Positions 48,770 through 58,547 are shown, counted from the first letter of the stretch. The stretch: 64,000 bases of DNA from Desulfobacteraceae bacterium (GCA_013003715.1 JABDIN010000046.1:62001-126000), one strand, 5' to 3'. Notes: generated by a model not told the origin, from the letters alone. Program-made: numbers and translations.

Positions 48770-50197
48770 ATGTTATTCCACAGCCCTGTTTTCCTGTTTG
48801 TTTTCCTTCCCCTGGTGATTTTCTGCTACTTCTGCCTGCGACAATTCCGGCCCATCGGTTCCGGCAACACGATTCTGCTCCTTTTCAGCTATATCTTCTA
48901 CTTGTACGGTGCCGCCGGATTCATCGTCATCCTGCTCATATCCACATCATTCGATTATGGTTTTGGGTTGTTGATGGTTCGAAAGCCCGGTCAGCGGCGG
49001 CTGTGGCTTACCCTTTCCATATCTCTCAATGTCGGGCTGCTGGCCTATTTCAAGTATAGTAATTTTCTGATCGGCGAAGTGAATGCATTATTCACCATGG
49101 CCGGTTACACACCATTTGACTGGTTACCTGTGGTGCTGCCCATCGGCATTTCATTTTTCACCTTTCAAAAACTCAGCTATATCGTTGATGTCTACAGAAA
49201 AAAAGTTCAACCGCTCACCAGCTTTATCGATTTTGCCATGTACGTGGCCATGTTTCCGCAATTGGTGGCCGGGCCGATTGTACGGTTCGGAACCATCGCC
49301 GGGCAGCTGCGGTCCCGGATCGAATCATGGGATGGCTTTTACAGGGGCTGCCTGCGATTCTGCTGGGGATTGGGCAAAAAAGTCCTTGTGGCCAATGCCT
49401 GCGGACGTATCGCCGATCATATTTTTCAACTGGGTCCGGAGTTCGTGGATACCCGACTGGCGTGGCTTGGCGCCGTTGCCTATACCCTCCAGATATATTT
49501 CGATTTCTCCGCGTATTCGGATATGGCCATTGGGTTGGGTGCCCTTTTCGGATTCAAATTTCCAGAGAACTTCAACCGGCCCTATTCATCCGTCAGCATC
49601 ACTGATTTTTGGCGCCGCTGGCATATGTCGTTGAGCCGCTGGTTCAGGGATTACCTCTATATTCCGCTGGGGGGCAACCGATATGGGCTGACAAGAACCT
49701 GTGTGAACATGGGCGTGGTATGCTTGCTCTGCGGCTTATGGCACGGTGCCCAATGGACGTTTGTGATCTGGGGAATATATCATGGCCTGTTCCTGATTGC
49801 AGAGCGAATTACCGGGTTCCGTGAAATGACGCCTGATAAACTGCCCCTTGTCAGGCGGGGTGCGACATTGCTGGTCATCCTTCTCGGGTGGGTATTGTTC
49901 CGCTGCGATGATATGTCCCGGGCACTGGATTTTTATCTGGCCATGTTCACCATTACCAAGCTGCCGGTGGATTACGACCTGAGTCTGGTGCTGAATCATC
50001 GGGATATCTTTTTCACGATGGTTGGTGCCGGTGTTTTTTTTCTGCCCCGTGATTTCTCGGTGTTCGACCTGTTTTTTGATACAACACCCCGGCGTCGACT
50101 CCTGTGGAGTGCCCTGTTGATTCTGGTTGTGTTGCCCTATTGCATGGCGCTCATCGTGGGTACGCCCATGAATCCGTTTATTTATTACCGGTTTTAA
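48770..50197 (+). CDS. MBOAT-family O-acyltransferase (AlgI-like)
   Basis: A 475-residue multi-pass membrane protein of the AlgI/DltB family. Characteristic parts: start MLFHSPVFLFVFLPLVIFCYF, LPIGISFFTFQKLSYIVDVYR, FPQLVAGPIVRF, NFNRPYSSVSITDFWRRWHMSLSRWFRDYLYIPLGGNR in outline, and the conserved histidine in LLCGLWHGAQWTFVIWG. It transfers acetyl groups across the membrane to an exported glycan. It sits between the PP2C gene and the AlgJ-like/esterase fusion, each gap five bases, so the operon is tight. Confidence 0.94.
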   Translation: MLFHSPVFLFVFLPLVIFCYFCLRQFRPIGSGNTILLLFSYIFYLYGAAGFIVILLISTSFDYGFGLLMVRKPGQRRLWLTLSISLNVGLLAYFKYSNFLIGEVNALFTMAGYTPFDWLPVVLPIGISFFTFQKLSYIVDVYRKKVQPLTSFIDFAMYVAMFPQLVAGPIVRFGTIAGQLRSRIESWDGFYRGCLRFCWGLGKKVLVANACGRIADHIFQLGPEFVDTRLAWLGAVAYTLQIYFDFSAYSDMAIGLGALFGFKFPENFNRPYSSVSITDFWRRWHMSLSRWFRDYLYIPLGGNRYGLTRTCVNMGVVCLLCGLWHGAQWTFVIWGIYHGLFLIAERITGFREMTPDKLPLVRRGATLLVILLGWVLFRCDDMSRALDFYLAMFTITKLPVDYDLSLVLNHRDIFFTMVGAGVFFLPRDFSVFDLFFDTTPRRRLLWSALLILVVLPYCMALIVGTPMNPFIYYRF

Positions 50198-50202
50198 GAG
50201 AA

Positions 50203-53200
50203 ATGGGAAAAGCCCTTGCCATATGTTTCCTGTGTCTTCTCTTAGCTCCGGGCTTCATGCTGTTGACCCACCGTGACCAGGGATCGGTTTCGGTGGATAC
50301 CGGTATGCCCCGGTGGTCATGGGAAACCGCTTTAAATCACAATTTCTATCAGGAGATCGACGACTACGTGTCCCGCCGTTTCGCCGCTGTCACTCCCCTG
50401 CGGATGATTGGAAACCGGGTCGATTTCCATCTCTTCCGAACGGCCATGGCGGCCGATGTTCACATCGGGAAAAGCGGGTGGTTGTTCAGCCGGAAGTCGG
50501 TTCGTTCCTTATTGGACGCCGAATCCCGGAAACTCCAGAAGGTCAGACAACAGGCGCTGAATCTTCTCGTCCTCGAACGGGCCGTCAGGGCCACGGGCCG
50601 GCAGTTCCACTTCACCATCATTCCGGACAAGGCTTCCCTCTACCCGGAGTTGATCGGGTATCCCCGGGCATATGCCGCTGTGACGGGCGGTAATTTTTTC
50701 AATGCGGGTACCTTCGCCCAATCACATGGTTCAGAAAGCTTTATTCAACTTCACCGCATATTGAGAAGATACAAGGCAGAAGGCATGCCTTTGTACGGCA
50801 AAACCTCACATTTCCTGGATCCCCTCGGCGCCAGGTCAGTGGCGTCCGCCATCGGAAACCGGCTTAAACATTCTCACCTGTTTTTATCTATCGTCCGGCC
50901 GGATACTGTGGAGGTCAATCCACCGGCTGATTTGTGGTCGGAACTGTCGGGTGGGGGGATGCCGGAGCACACCGTTGTCAGTGAACCGGTTTCGGTGAAA
51001 AACACTATCGATCCCGGCAGGGATGCGTTGCCGGCCGCCCTGTTTTGCGGGGATGAACATCTTTACCGGCTCGTCCCTTACATGATTCATATGTTTCGAT
51101 CCATTGACTTCGTACCGGCTGATATGATCGGTTTCATCGTGAATGGTAAACCATTGACGGATTATGATGTTATCCTGGTCGGCAGGTCGGAGACCCGATG
51201 GGCCGAACTCAGGGTGGACCTTGATACGATATTACCGCACCTGATACCCCGGTCCGTATCCGGTCCGGCACACCGGATATCATTCGACCGGTTTGCACCG
51301 GTATCCCGGGTGGCATTGATCCGAAGCCCGGTGGGGTTGGAAATTAAATATTCGGGCGCTGCTTCCGCCTTTGATCTTTCGGATATCCGGGGTTCTCACG
51401 ACCGCACGCTCCGGGTGCTCCGGTTGTCCCTTGATGCGGTGGTACCCACGGATCTGAAGATCGTCAAGCGTCCGGATTCAGGGCCGGTGGAGATAAAGTC
51501 CGTTGCCCATGGTACCTCGGACATCTTTTTAGTATTACCCTTTGCCGCTTCCACATCTTTTCGTTTCCACCCGGGCAACAATGGCGGACAATTGCTTGTC
51601 CGCTCCATGTCCCTCATTGAGCTCACGGATACCAACAGCGGGTTTGTCGCGGAAAAACCGCAGCAAATTCCTGATAAGATCCGGTGGATACCCGCAATGC
51701 CGGTTCCCCGGCTGCCACGGATTGAAGTGCCGGTGGCCGAAGTCCGGGCGATTCCTTCTGAAACGGTGATCGCCGGACCACCTGACCCGGTGCAGCCCTT
51801 TATCACCCATATTGCCGGACAACGAATATCCGTGCCGGCCCTGAATGGATCGTCACTCGCCCGGTTCAACCGGACGGTGGCAAACCATGAACCGGCATCA
51901 GCTGTAATCGACCCCATCGGCATGGTTTCCCCGGTTATCGTTGCTGAATCCGTCAAGCCTGCGGTCAAATCACCGGTGTTGTCCCCGGCAATACCAACGG
52001 TTTTGAGCTTGAATGAAATTGAAGAGGGGCGCATATTTCAACGCCGGGGTACAACTGCCGATATTTTTATTTCCGGCACTGTTGCCGGAGAGCCCGGCCC
52101 AGTGGCGGCAAGGGTGGTCAGGCATGGATCGGGGGAAGAGGTCTCACCGTGGACCGTGATCGATGCCACACCCCAAAAGGGTATCTTTGCCGGTGTCCTG
52201 CCCGGTGTTCCCGAGGGCGGATGGTATGCGCTTCAGCTTCGGGACAATACCGCCCCTTCGGTTCTCACTCGCGGCCGCACGAAATGGGGGGTGGGCATTC
52301 TCATCGCCTGCATCGGGCAGTCCAATATGAAAGAGTGGTTTCATACGGGCACCATGGCCCCAACCAGTGATTTGCTGCAAAAGTATGATACCCGGCGGGG
52401 CTGGCGCGCCGTCGGCACCCACGGTATCGGTGCCCTGACATTCGGTAACCGTTTGATCGATAACCTTGGTGTGCCGGTGGGATTCCTGGAATATGCCGTG
52501 AACGGCTCCGGGTTGAGTCCAAAGGCGGATTGGGGCACCGGTTATTGGGCGGATAAGCGTCCGGGGTCCATCTACCGTCGTTTCCTTTCCGGTGTGTCCG
52601 GCGCCGGCGGGGCCCTTGAGGCCGTCATCTGGATTCAAGGTGAAGCCGATGCGGCAAAGGGCACGGTCTCGGAACCGGAATACCGCCATGCCCTGGAAGG
52701 CTTCGTCGATGGCCGGTTGCGCCGGGATATCCGTAACGCGTCGGGGCGTCCGGCACTGCCGGTTCTGCTCGTATCGCTGGTGAAACGCCCTGGTGGCAGG
52801 GACATTCCCCATCAGGCCATCCGGAACGCCCAGGCCCGTGCCTGCGAGACCTTGGAAGAATGCTACCCGGTGCCCACGACCATGGACCTTGAAAACAGAG
52901 GTCGCCAGCATTTATCCGTCGATGCCTACCGGAAGATGGGAAACAGGGTGTCCCAGACTTTTTTATATTTGCTCGGAAAAGCGTCCTATTACAGAGGGCC
53001 GGTGGCCGTCGAAGGGCGGGTGTCCGGTGCCGGTATCCTGGATATCGCGTTGAAGCATGGCGGCGGATCGGACATTTCACCCGTTGACGGCATATCCGGA
53101 TGGGAGGTGTTGATGGACGGCAAACCGGTTCCCATCACCACTGTTGTCCGGCATGATGCCGAAACGATCCGCATTTTCCTTGATCACCCCGTGTCCGGCC

Positions 53201-53310
53201 GTATCAAGGTCCGCTATCTTTACGGGGCAATGCCGGATGCTCGAAATCCGGTGCGTGATAACACCGGTCTGCAACTCCCCCTGGAGCCATGTGAAATCGA
53301 CATCGAGTGA
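50203..53310 (+). CDS. AlgJ-like / sialate-O-acetylesterase-like fusion protein
   Basis: A 1035-residue exported protein with an N-terminal membrane anchor (ALAICFLCLLLAPGFMLL). Residues of about 30-310 resemble AlgJ/AlgX (VHIGKSGWLFSRKS, FHFTIIPDKASLYPELIGYP), but the catalytic DxH reads TSH (GKTSHFLDPLGA) and the Ser position reads GDEH. A Pro/Val-rich linker leads to an SGNH domain from about 690 (Ser 707 in CIGQSNM; WIQGEADAAKG; QHLSVDAYRKMG) and a C-terminal beta-domain as in sialate 9-O-acetylesterases. One module may bind and the other remove acetyl groups. It follows the MBOAT gene by five bases. Confidence 0.85.
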   Translation: MGKALAICFLCLLLAPGFMLLTHRDQGSVSVDTGMPRWSWETALNHNFYQEIDDYVSRRFAAVTPLRMIGNRVDFHLFRTAMAADVHIGKSGWLFSRKSVRSLLDAESRKLQKVRQQALNLLVLERAVRATGRQFHFTIIPDKASLYPELIGYPRAYAAVTGGNFFNAGTFAQSHGSESFIQLHRILRRYKAEGMPLYGKTSHFLDPLGARSVASAIGNRLKHSHLFLSIVRPDTVEVNPPADLWSELSGGGMPEHTVVSEPVSVKNTIDPGRDALPAALFCGDEHLYRLVPYMIHMFRSIDFVPADMIGFIVNGKPLTDYDVILVGRSETRWAELRVDLDTILPHLIPRSVSGPAHRISFDRFAPVSRVALIRSPVGLEIKYSGAASAFDLSDIRGSHDRTLRVLRLSLDAVVPTDLKIVKRPDSGPVEIKSVAHGTSDIFLVLPFAASTSFRFHPGNNGGQLLVRSMSLIELTDTNSGFVAEKPQQIPDKIRWIPAMPVPRLPRIEVPVAEVRAIPSETVIAGPPDPVQPFITHIAGQRISVPALNGSSLARFNRTVANHEPASAVIDPIGMVSPVIVAESVKPAVKSPVLSPAIPTVLSLNEIEEGRIFQRRGTTADIFISGTVAGEPGPVAARVVRHGSGEEVSPWTVIDATPQKGIFAGVLPGVPEGGWYALQLRDNTAPSVLTRGRTKWGVGILIACIGQSNMKEWFHTGTMAPTSDLLQKYDTRRGWRAVGTHGIGALTFGNRLIDNLGVPVGFLEYAVNGSGLSPKADWGTGYWADKRPGSIYRRFLSGVSGAGGALEAVIWIQGEADAAKGTVSEPEYRHALEGFVDGRLRRDIRNASGRPALPVLLVSLVKRPGGRDIPHQAIRNAQARACETLEECYPVPTTMDLENRGRQHLSVDAYRKMGNRVSQTFLYLLGKASYYRGPVAVEGRVSGAGILDIALKHGGGSDISPVDGISGWEVLMDGKPVPITTVVRHDAETIRIFLDHPVSGRIKVRYLYGAMPDARNPVRDNTGLQLPLEPCEIDIE

Positions 53311-53329
53311 CGCCCGGGCATCACTGGTA

Positions 53330-54271
53330 TCACCCCGATTGTTTATCCCCATGGATCCCGGCGGACCTATACACCAGTATCGAATCCATTGAGTAAATGA
53401 TCAATGCCACCCAGATGAGGATGAATGTCACCAGCATGGGACGTGTAAACGGCTCACCATAGACGAAAATGGCCAGGAGGAAAGAGATACTTGGTGCCAG
53501 GTATTGCAGGAACCCCACCGTGGTCAGATGAACCCTTCGGGCGCCAACGGTAAAAAGCACCAGGGGAACGGCCGTGACCAGTCCCGTCCCCATCAGCAGG
53601 ACACCCATACCCGGTGCGCTGACCTGAAAACCGCCACTGCCGTTGGCAGAAAGATACACCAGGATCGCAATGGCCGGCAGGCATACAATGGCCGTTTCAA
53701 TGGTCAGGCCCGTAACCGGCTGAACCGTGATCACCTTGCGGATCAATCCATAAAACCCGAAGGTCAGCGCCAGGCTCAGGGCAATCCAGGGCAGAACCCC
53801 GTAGGAAATTGAAAGGTTCAATACACCGGCAAATGCGAAAAGAACGGACAGGACCTGAAGACGGCTGAGCCGCTCTTTCAAAAAGATCATCCCCAAAAGG
53901 ACATTTACCAGCGGATTGATATAATACCCCATACTCGCCTCCAGAATATGCTTATGGTTGATGGCCCACACATAGATAAACCAATTCACGCTGAGCAGGC
54001 TTGTGGTGATGAGCAGGGAACCCATGGTTTTGGGTTGGGTGCATATGGACATAAATTCTGCCCGCTGTTTTTCCCGCCAGAAAAACGGCAGCAGAAAAAA
54101 CAACGACCAGACCATCCGGTGAAGAATGATTTCGAATGACGGAATCGTCTCGAGCAGTTTCCAATACGCCGGCGCAACGCCCCAGATAAAAAATGTCAGG
54201 CAAAGTGCCAACACTCCGTTCCGCGATTCATTGACACTTTTTTGTGCGTGATCTCTATCCATGGTCCACAT
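53330..54271 (-). CDS. rarD: RarD-type EamA transporter
   Basis: A 313-residue protein of the drug/metabolite transporter family with about ten hydrophobic helices. The SVNWFIYVWAINHKHILEASMGYYINPLVNVLLG region is the RarD signature; also FFIWGVAPAYWKLL and GFLQYLAPSISFLLAIFVYGEPF. RarD exists widely and its substrate is unsettled. An in-frame ATG at 54262 is an alternative start. It ends tail to tail with the acyl-esterase gene and is divergent from the MFS gene. Confidence 0.87.
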   Translation of the reverse strand: MWTMDRDHAQKSVNESRNGVLALCLTFFIWGVAPAYWKLLETIPSFEIILHRMVWSLFFLLPFFWREKQRAEFMSICTQPKTMGSLLITTSLLSVNWFIYVWAINHKHILEASMGYYINPLVNVLLGMIFLKERLSRLQVLSVLFAFAGVLNLSISYGVLPWIALSLALTFGFYGLIRKVITVQPVTGLTIETAIVCLPAIAILVYLSANGSGGFQVSAPGMGVLLMGTGLVTAVPLVLFTVGARRVHLTTVGFLQYLAPSISFLLAIFVYGEPFTRPMLVTFILIWVALIIYSMDSILVYRSAGIHGDKQSG

Positions 54272-54339
54272 TGTCAGATTTTTATTTTACCGGGGTGGTC
54301 CCATCCCCGCTGCAATAGGAGCAGCGAGGACTTATAGCA

Positions 54340-54509
54340 TGACTCCGGTTGAATAGGCCATTGAAAATGAGATTCGACAGCACCCCTTCATTTGACATTT
54401 GTTGTTTGGATATTGTCATTTAAAATGATAACCGCATGTTGCATCAACGCATGACTATTTTAAAAAGTATCTGATGCCATGACAAATCTATTTGCGATCA
54501 CCCTGTTTT
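54340..54509. repeat. intergenic repeat copy E (right half)
   Basis: The 54272-54662 gap has no gene. It carries the right half of the repeat: GACAGCACCCCTTCATTTG (about 54375) matching GACAGCATTCCTTCATTTG of copy A, and CTGATGCCATG (54471-54481) and ATCACCCTGTTTT (54497-54509), identical to 5337-5347 and 5363-5375 with the same 15-base spacing. Confidence 0.65.
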
Positions 54510-54608
54510 ATCAGTGAAGGTGGGATTGACACCGGAACATGGTTCGCGATATCTTTCCATTTTTCCGGTGCGCTGCATCAACGTATCACTGTTGCCGGGA
54601 TATTTTTT

Positions 54609-54637
54609 TTGAACCGCAACGGCGAGCGAATTTTAAA
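54609..54637 (+). promoter_or_regulatory. possible promoter of the MFS gene at 54.7 kb
   Basis: TTGAAC at 54609-54614 and TTTAAA at 54632-54637, 17 bases apart, about 25 bases before the proposed TTG start. Weak match. Confidence 0.3.
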
Positions 54638-54662
54638 TAGATAGAATTCCTTGGAGAGCGAG

Positions 54663-55898
54663 TTGACTGAAAGAACGGTTACCCACCGGCTGAATCTCGA
54701 TACGTCGGCAGGCCGTCAGCGGCGTATGCGGTTCATTGCGGTGGCGTGGGGTATCAACGTACTGGCCTATTCCATCGTCTATCCGTTTCTGCCCATATAT
54801 CTCCATACAATTCGTGATATCCCCATGTCCACTGTGGGTTTGATCTTCCCGGTCATGGGGCTTGCCACCATCATCGGGTCGCCGGTGTCGGGCTGGTTGT
54901 CCGACCGGATAGGCAGAAGGGGGCTGATGGTCATCGGTCCACTGGGCAGGTGCGGATCCTTTTTTCTGCTGGCATGGATGGCTGCGGTGGATGGACCGTT
55001 CTGGGGTTTTGTTCTGGGACTGTTCCTGGCCACTTTTTTAGGAAAATTTTTCCAGTGCGCCTCCAATGCCTATATCACCGACCTGTTACCCGAAGAAGAG
55101 CGGTTGTCGGCTTTCAATATGGTGCATGTCGGCTCCAATATCGGTTGGATGATCGGGCCGGCGCTCGGCGCTTTTCTGGCACGAACGCCCTATTCACTCA
55201 TGTTTTCCATTACTGCCCTTTTGTGTTTGGCCACAGCCGCCATAGCCATGTTTTATTGCCCGAAGATTCCGTTCGGTGACAATGACTGTCCGGTGTCCTG
55301 CACCAATGCGGGAACCCTGATCAGTGTCCTGCGCAGGGATACGATGATGCTGATGCTGTCTTTGTTGACCTTGTGCCTGTTTTTCTCCATATCCCAATTC
55401 GCCACCACATTGTCCGTATATGCCACCGAAATTGTCGGCATCGCCAAAACATCCCTTGGATTTTTATACACCATTAACGGGGCCATGATTATTCTGTTTC
55501 TCATGCCGGTGAATTCCGCATTGAAAAAGTATAATCTTTATATCCGGATAAGTGCGGGAGCCTTGTTGTACACGATGGCGTTCATGGGATTTGGTGTCAG
55601 CACCACATGGATTCACCTGGCCCTGGCCATGATCGTCATGACGTTTGGGGAAATTTTATCACTCACAGCAATACTTTCGGCGGTCAGCCGGCTTGCCCCA
55701 TCCAATATGGTGGGCCGTTACATGGGCACCCACAGCCTGGTGGAGGGTCTGGGCTGGGCCATCGGGCCGTTTATCGGTTCCCTGTTATTCGAACAATTCC
55801 GTTCCCAGGGTTTTCTGTTGTGGGTGTTGCTTTCAGGATTCGCCCTGATTGCCGGGGCCGGTTTTTTTTCAATGGCCGGAAGACGGTTCTCCGGATGA
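54663..55898 (+). CDS. MFS transporter (MdtH-like)
   Basis: A 411-residue, 12-helix major facilitator. Motif A is GSPVSGWLSDRIGRRGLMV; later helices contain NIGWMIGPALGAFLA and the C-half repeat GEILSLTAILSAVSRLAPSNMVGRYMG. Substrate unknown. The TTG at 54663 has GGAG seven bases upstream and is preferred to TTG 54651; an ATG lies 21 codons further in. A racemase and an M24 peptidase gene follow in the same direction with short gaps, so amino acids or peptides are possible cargo. Confidence 0.82.
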   Translation: MTERTVTHRLNLDTSAGRQRRMRFIAVAWGINVLAYSIVYPFLPIYLHTIRDIPMSTVGLIFPVMGLATIIGSPVSGWLSDRIGRRGLMVIGPLGRCGSFFLLAWMAAVDGPFWGFVLGLFLATFLGKFFQCASNAYITDLLPEEERLSAFNMVHVGSNIGWMIGPALGAFLARTPYSLMFSITALLCLATAAIAMFYCPKIPFGDNDCPVSCTNAGTLISVLRRDTMMLMLSLLTLCLFFSISQFATTLSVYATEIVGIAKTSLGFLYTINGAMIILFLMPVNSALKKYNLYIRISAGALLYTMAFMGFGVSTTWIHLALAMIVMTFGEILSLTAILSAVSRLAPSNMVGRYMGTHSLVEGLGWAIGPFIGSLLFEQFRSQGFLLWVLLSGFALIAGAGFFSMAGRRFSG

Positions 55899-55962
55899 GG
55901 CATGGCGACGGTCCATTTAGGGATATCCTTCAACTCTCTGGAAAGGTGAAAAAGAATCTGGT

Positions 55963-56670
55963 ATGAAAGAGAAAATCATCGGTATTCTCGGAGGGATGGG
56001 GCCGGAGGCAACGGTGGAGTTGTACCGGAAGATCATCCAGGCCACACCGGCCGGAAAAGACCAGGATCATTTACGGGTGATCATTGACAGCAATCCCAAA
56101 ATTCCGGACCGAACGCCGGCCATCGTTGCCGCGGGTGAAAGTCCGGTTCCGGCCATGGCTGAATCGGGGAGCGTTTTGACGGCTGCCGGGGCCGACGTCA
56201 TCATCATCCCCTGCATATCCGCCCATTTTTTCCTGGATGAATTGCAATCTCAGCTCAATATCCCCATACTGTCCGCATTTGATGCTGTCGGTGAACATAT
56301 TCAGCGCCGCCATCCCGACGTACGGCAGGTGGGTTTGCTGGCGACATCCGGAACAGTTCAGGGAGGACGTTTTGCCGCCCGTCTGGCGGATTATGGTATC
56401 GGGGTTATTGTGGCGGATAAAAGAACCCAGGTGACCGTCATGCAGGCCATTTACCATATCAAGGGCTCTCAGGAGGCGGCGTTTCGGGCGGAGGCCAAAT
56501 CCCTGTTGATTTCCGTCGCCGAACACATCATTGCCCGGGGTGCCGGAGGCATCATCGCAGGATGTACGGAAATCCCTTTGGAATTAGAACCAAGGGATAT
56601 TCAGGTACCCCTGTTCGACCCCTTGAGAATTCTGGCCCAAGCCGCCGTTAACAATGCCTTGAATCAATAA
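55963..56670 (+). CDS. aspartate/glutamate racemase-family protein
   Basis: A 235-residue cofactor-independent racemase-type protein: start IGILGGMGPEATVELYRKII, first catalytic cysteine in IIIPCISAH (usual IPCNTAH) and second in IIAGCTEIPL. These two cysteines remove and return the alpha proton. The change of CNTAH to CISAH hints at a different substrate. It lies 64 bases after the MFS gene and 15 bases before the peptidase gene. Confidence 0.88.
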   Translation: MKEKIIGILGGMGPEATVELYRKIIQATPAGKDQDHLRVIIDSNPKIPDRTPAIVAAGESPVPAMAESGSVLTAAGADVIIIPCISAHFFLDELQSQLNIPILSAFDAVGEHIQRRHPDVRQVGLLATSGTVQGGRFAARLADYGIGVIVADKRTQVTVMQAIYHIKGSQEAAFRAEAKSLLISVAEHIIARGAGGIIAGCTEIPLELEPRDIQVPLFDPLRILAQAAVNNALNQ

Positions 56671-56685
56671 CCCAAAAGGTGACCC

Positions 56686-57855
56686 ATGGACCTTATTAAA
56701 TCGAAGATCGACCAAACCTTTGATCTGCTGAAAGACCTTGATATTGACCTTTGGATGATATTCTGCCGGGAATCGGAGATCATGACCGATCCATCCCTTG
56801 CCATGATGGTGGGGGCGCATGTTTCCGCCCAGGCCGCTTTTATGTTCACGAAAACAGGGTGCTCACGAGCGATTGTATGGAAATATGATGCCGAAAATAT
56901 CCAACGGACTGGGTATTTCGATGAGGTTGAGATATTCACCACCGATTTCAAGGAGGTGTTCAACCGTGCCATTGCCGGAATTAATCCCCGGCAGATCGCC
57001 GTGAACTATTCTCTGACCTCGTCGACGGCGGATGGCATTTCATACGGCATGTATTTGAAATTGAAAGATTATCTTAAGGAGACACCCTACAAGGCGTGTT
57101 TGATTTCTGCAGAAGAGTTCCTGTTGAAACTGAGGAGCAGAAAAACAGAGCCGGAGATCGAAAAACTACGGATTGCCGCCACCATTTCAGAATTGTGCTG
57201 GCAGGAAGCGCTTCCTGAGATAAAGACCGGTATGACTGAAATCGAGATAGCCGCCTTGATAGCCGGCAGGATAAAGGGGCATGGCGGCGTCCAATCCTTC
57301 CCGTCCATCGTCAATGCCGGGGCAAAAACCTCCCCCGGTCACGGATTGCCGACAACGGCCGTATTGGAACCGGGTGATCTGCTCCATGTGGATTTCGGTG
57401 CCGAAATCGATGGTTATTGTGCCGACCTTCAACGGCTGGCCTATTTTCTGAAGCCAGGTGAATCGTCGGCGCCTGATGTGCTCCGTAAGGCGTTTAATAA
57501 AATCAAGGAGATTGTTGATGTGTCGGCTATAGGATACACCGTGGGAGCCCGGGGGATTGATATCGATAAGGCTGCCCGGCAGATGTTGACGGCTGCCGGG
57601 TATGAAGAGTATCAGCATTCACTGGGACATCAGATCGGAAGGGCCGTTCATGACGGTGGCTCGCGGGTGGGACCCAAATATGAAGAACATGACCGGACAC
57701 CCTTCATTCCCCTTGAAGCGGGTAATGCATTTACGGTTGAACTCGGTGTGGCTCTTGAGAACATCGGCTACGTCGGATTGGAGGAAGACCTGGTCGTGAC
57801 CACCAATGGCGGAGAGTTCCTATGCAACCGGCAAACCGAGTTGCCGGTTAAGTAA
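56686..57855 (+). CDS. M24-family (Xaa-Pro aminopeptidase-like) metallopeptidase
   Basis: A 389-residue pita-bread-fold enzyme with an N-terminal creatinase-like domain. The five metal ligands are readable: Asp in HVDFGAEIDGYCADLQR (two), His in SLGHQIGRAVHDGG, Glu in LEAGNAFTVELGV and Glu in VGLEEDLVV. It cleaves X-Pro or a related bond, or a creatine-like substrate. It starts 15 bases after the racemase gene; the two may process the same peptide-derived amino acids. Confidence 0.9.
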   Translation: MDLIKSKIDQTFDLLKDLDIDLWMIFCRESEIMTDPSLAMMVGAHVSAQAAFMFTKTGCSRAIVWKYDAENIQRTGYFDEVEIFTTDFKEVFNRAIAGINPRQIAVNYSLTSSTADGISYGMYLKLKDYLKETPYKACLISAEEFLLKLRSRKTEPEIEKLRIAATISELCWQEALPEIKTGMTEIEIAALIAGRIKGHGGVQSFPSIVNAGAKTSPGHGLPTTAVLEPGDLLHVDFGAEIDGYCADLQRLAYFLKPGESSAPDVLRKAFNKIKEIVDVSAIGYTVGARGIDIDKAARQMLTAAGYEEYQHSLGHQIGRAVHDGGSRVGPKYEEHDRTPFIPLEAGNAFTVELGVALENIGYVGLEEDLVVTTNGGEFLCNRQTELPVK

Positions 57856-58043
57856 AAGAGACCGAAACGCGATCAGTCCCGATGACATGATGCCAAAATC
57901 TCTAAAGTTTTTTGGATGGCAGGCCGACAATGTATATTAGCGGATCCGGCACAAATGGTGTGTGATGACGGTAGAAAGATGTTTCCGGGGACTCTGATTT
58001 TCGTGAATCTGATCGACCTGATACTGAGATGGGGTGTATTTCG

Positions 58044-58469
58044 ATGGAAAAAACAAGCGTTTTAATTGTTGATGATACCGAGCAGATACTCTCAGCACTG
58101 AAAAGAGAATTGAGAGATGAGCCGTATAACCTCCTGTTGGCGACCAGCGGGCAGGAAGCCTTGAAGATCTTATCCGAACACAAGTGCAAGGTCATTGTTT
58201 CAGATGTGAAAATGCCGAAAATGAACGGGTTTGAGCTGTTGGGCGCGGTCAAGGATGACTATCCCGAAATGATCAGGGTGGTATTGTCCGGACATTGTGA
58301 TGTCAAGCTTATCCTGAAACTGGTGAATGAAAACGGGATTGACCGGTATCTGACAAAACCCTGGAACACCACTGATGTGAAAATGACCATCCGGCAATGC
58401 ATCGAACTCTTCGATTTAAAACAGGAAGTTCACTCGTACAGGGAACAATTGAAAATTGAAGCGGTGTGA
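58044..58469 (+). CDS. single-domain response regulator
   Basis: A 141-residue receiver domain: acidic pair IVDDTEQ, phospho-acceptor Asp 54 in VSDVKMPKMNG, switch residue in VVLSGH, and lysine in YLTKPWN. It has no output domain beyond a short helical tail (CIELFDLKQEVHSYREQL), so it relays phosphate or controls a partner by binding. No kinase is adjacent. The receiver resembles those of RpfG-type regulators. The ATG at 58044 is preferred; one at 58029 is in frame. Confidence 0.87.
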   Translation: MEKTSVLIVDDTEQILSALKRELRDEPYNLLLATSGQEALKILSEHKCKVIVSDVKMPKMNGFELLGAVKDDYPEMIRVVLSGHCDVKLILKLVNENGIDRYLTKPWNTTDVKMTIRQCIELFDLKQEVHSYREQLKIEAV

Positions 58470-58505
58470 TATCAACCCGAAAACTCATATCCCATCTTAT
58501 GTTGA

Positions 58506-58521
58506 GGCCGTGGGAACGGCC
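58506..58521. terminator. possible short bidirectional terminator
   Basis: GGCCGT and ACGGCC form a 6-bp stem with a GGGA loop between two convergent genes. It has no T-run, so support is weak. Confidence 0.25.
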
Positions 58522-58547
58522 ATTCATTGGCAACCTGACCACTGTCT

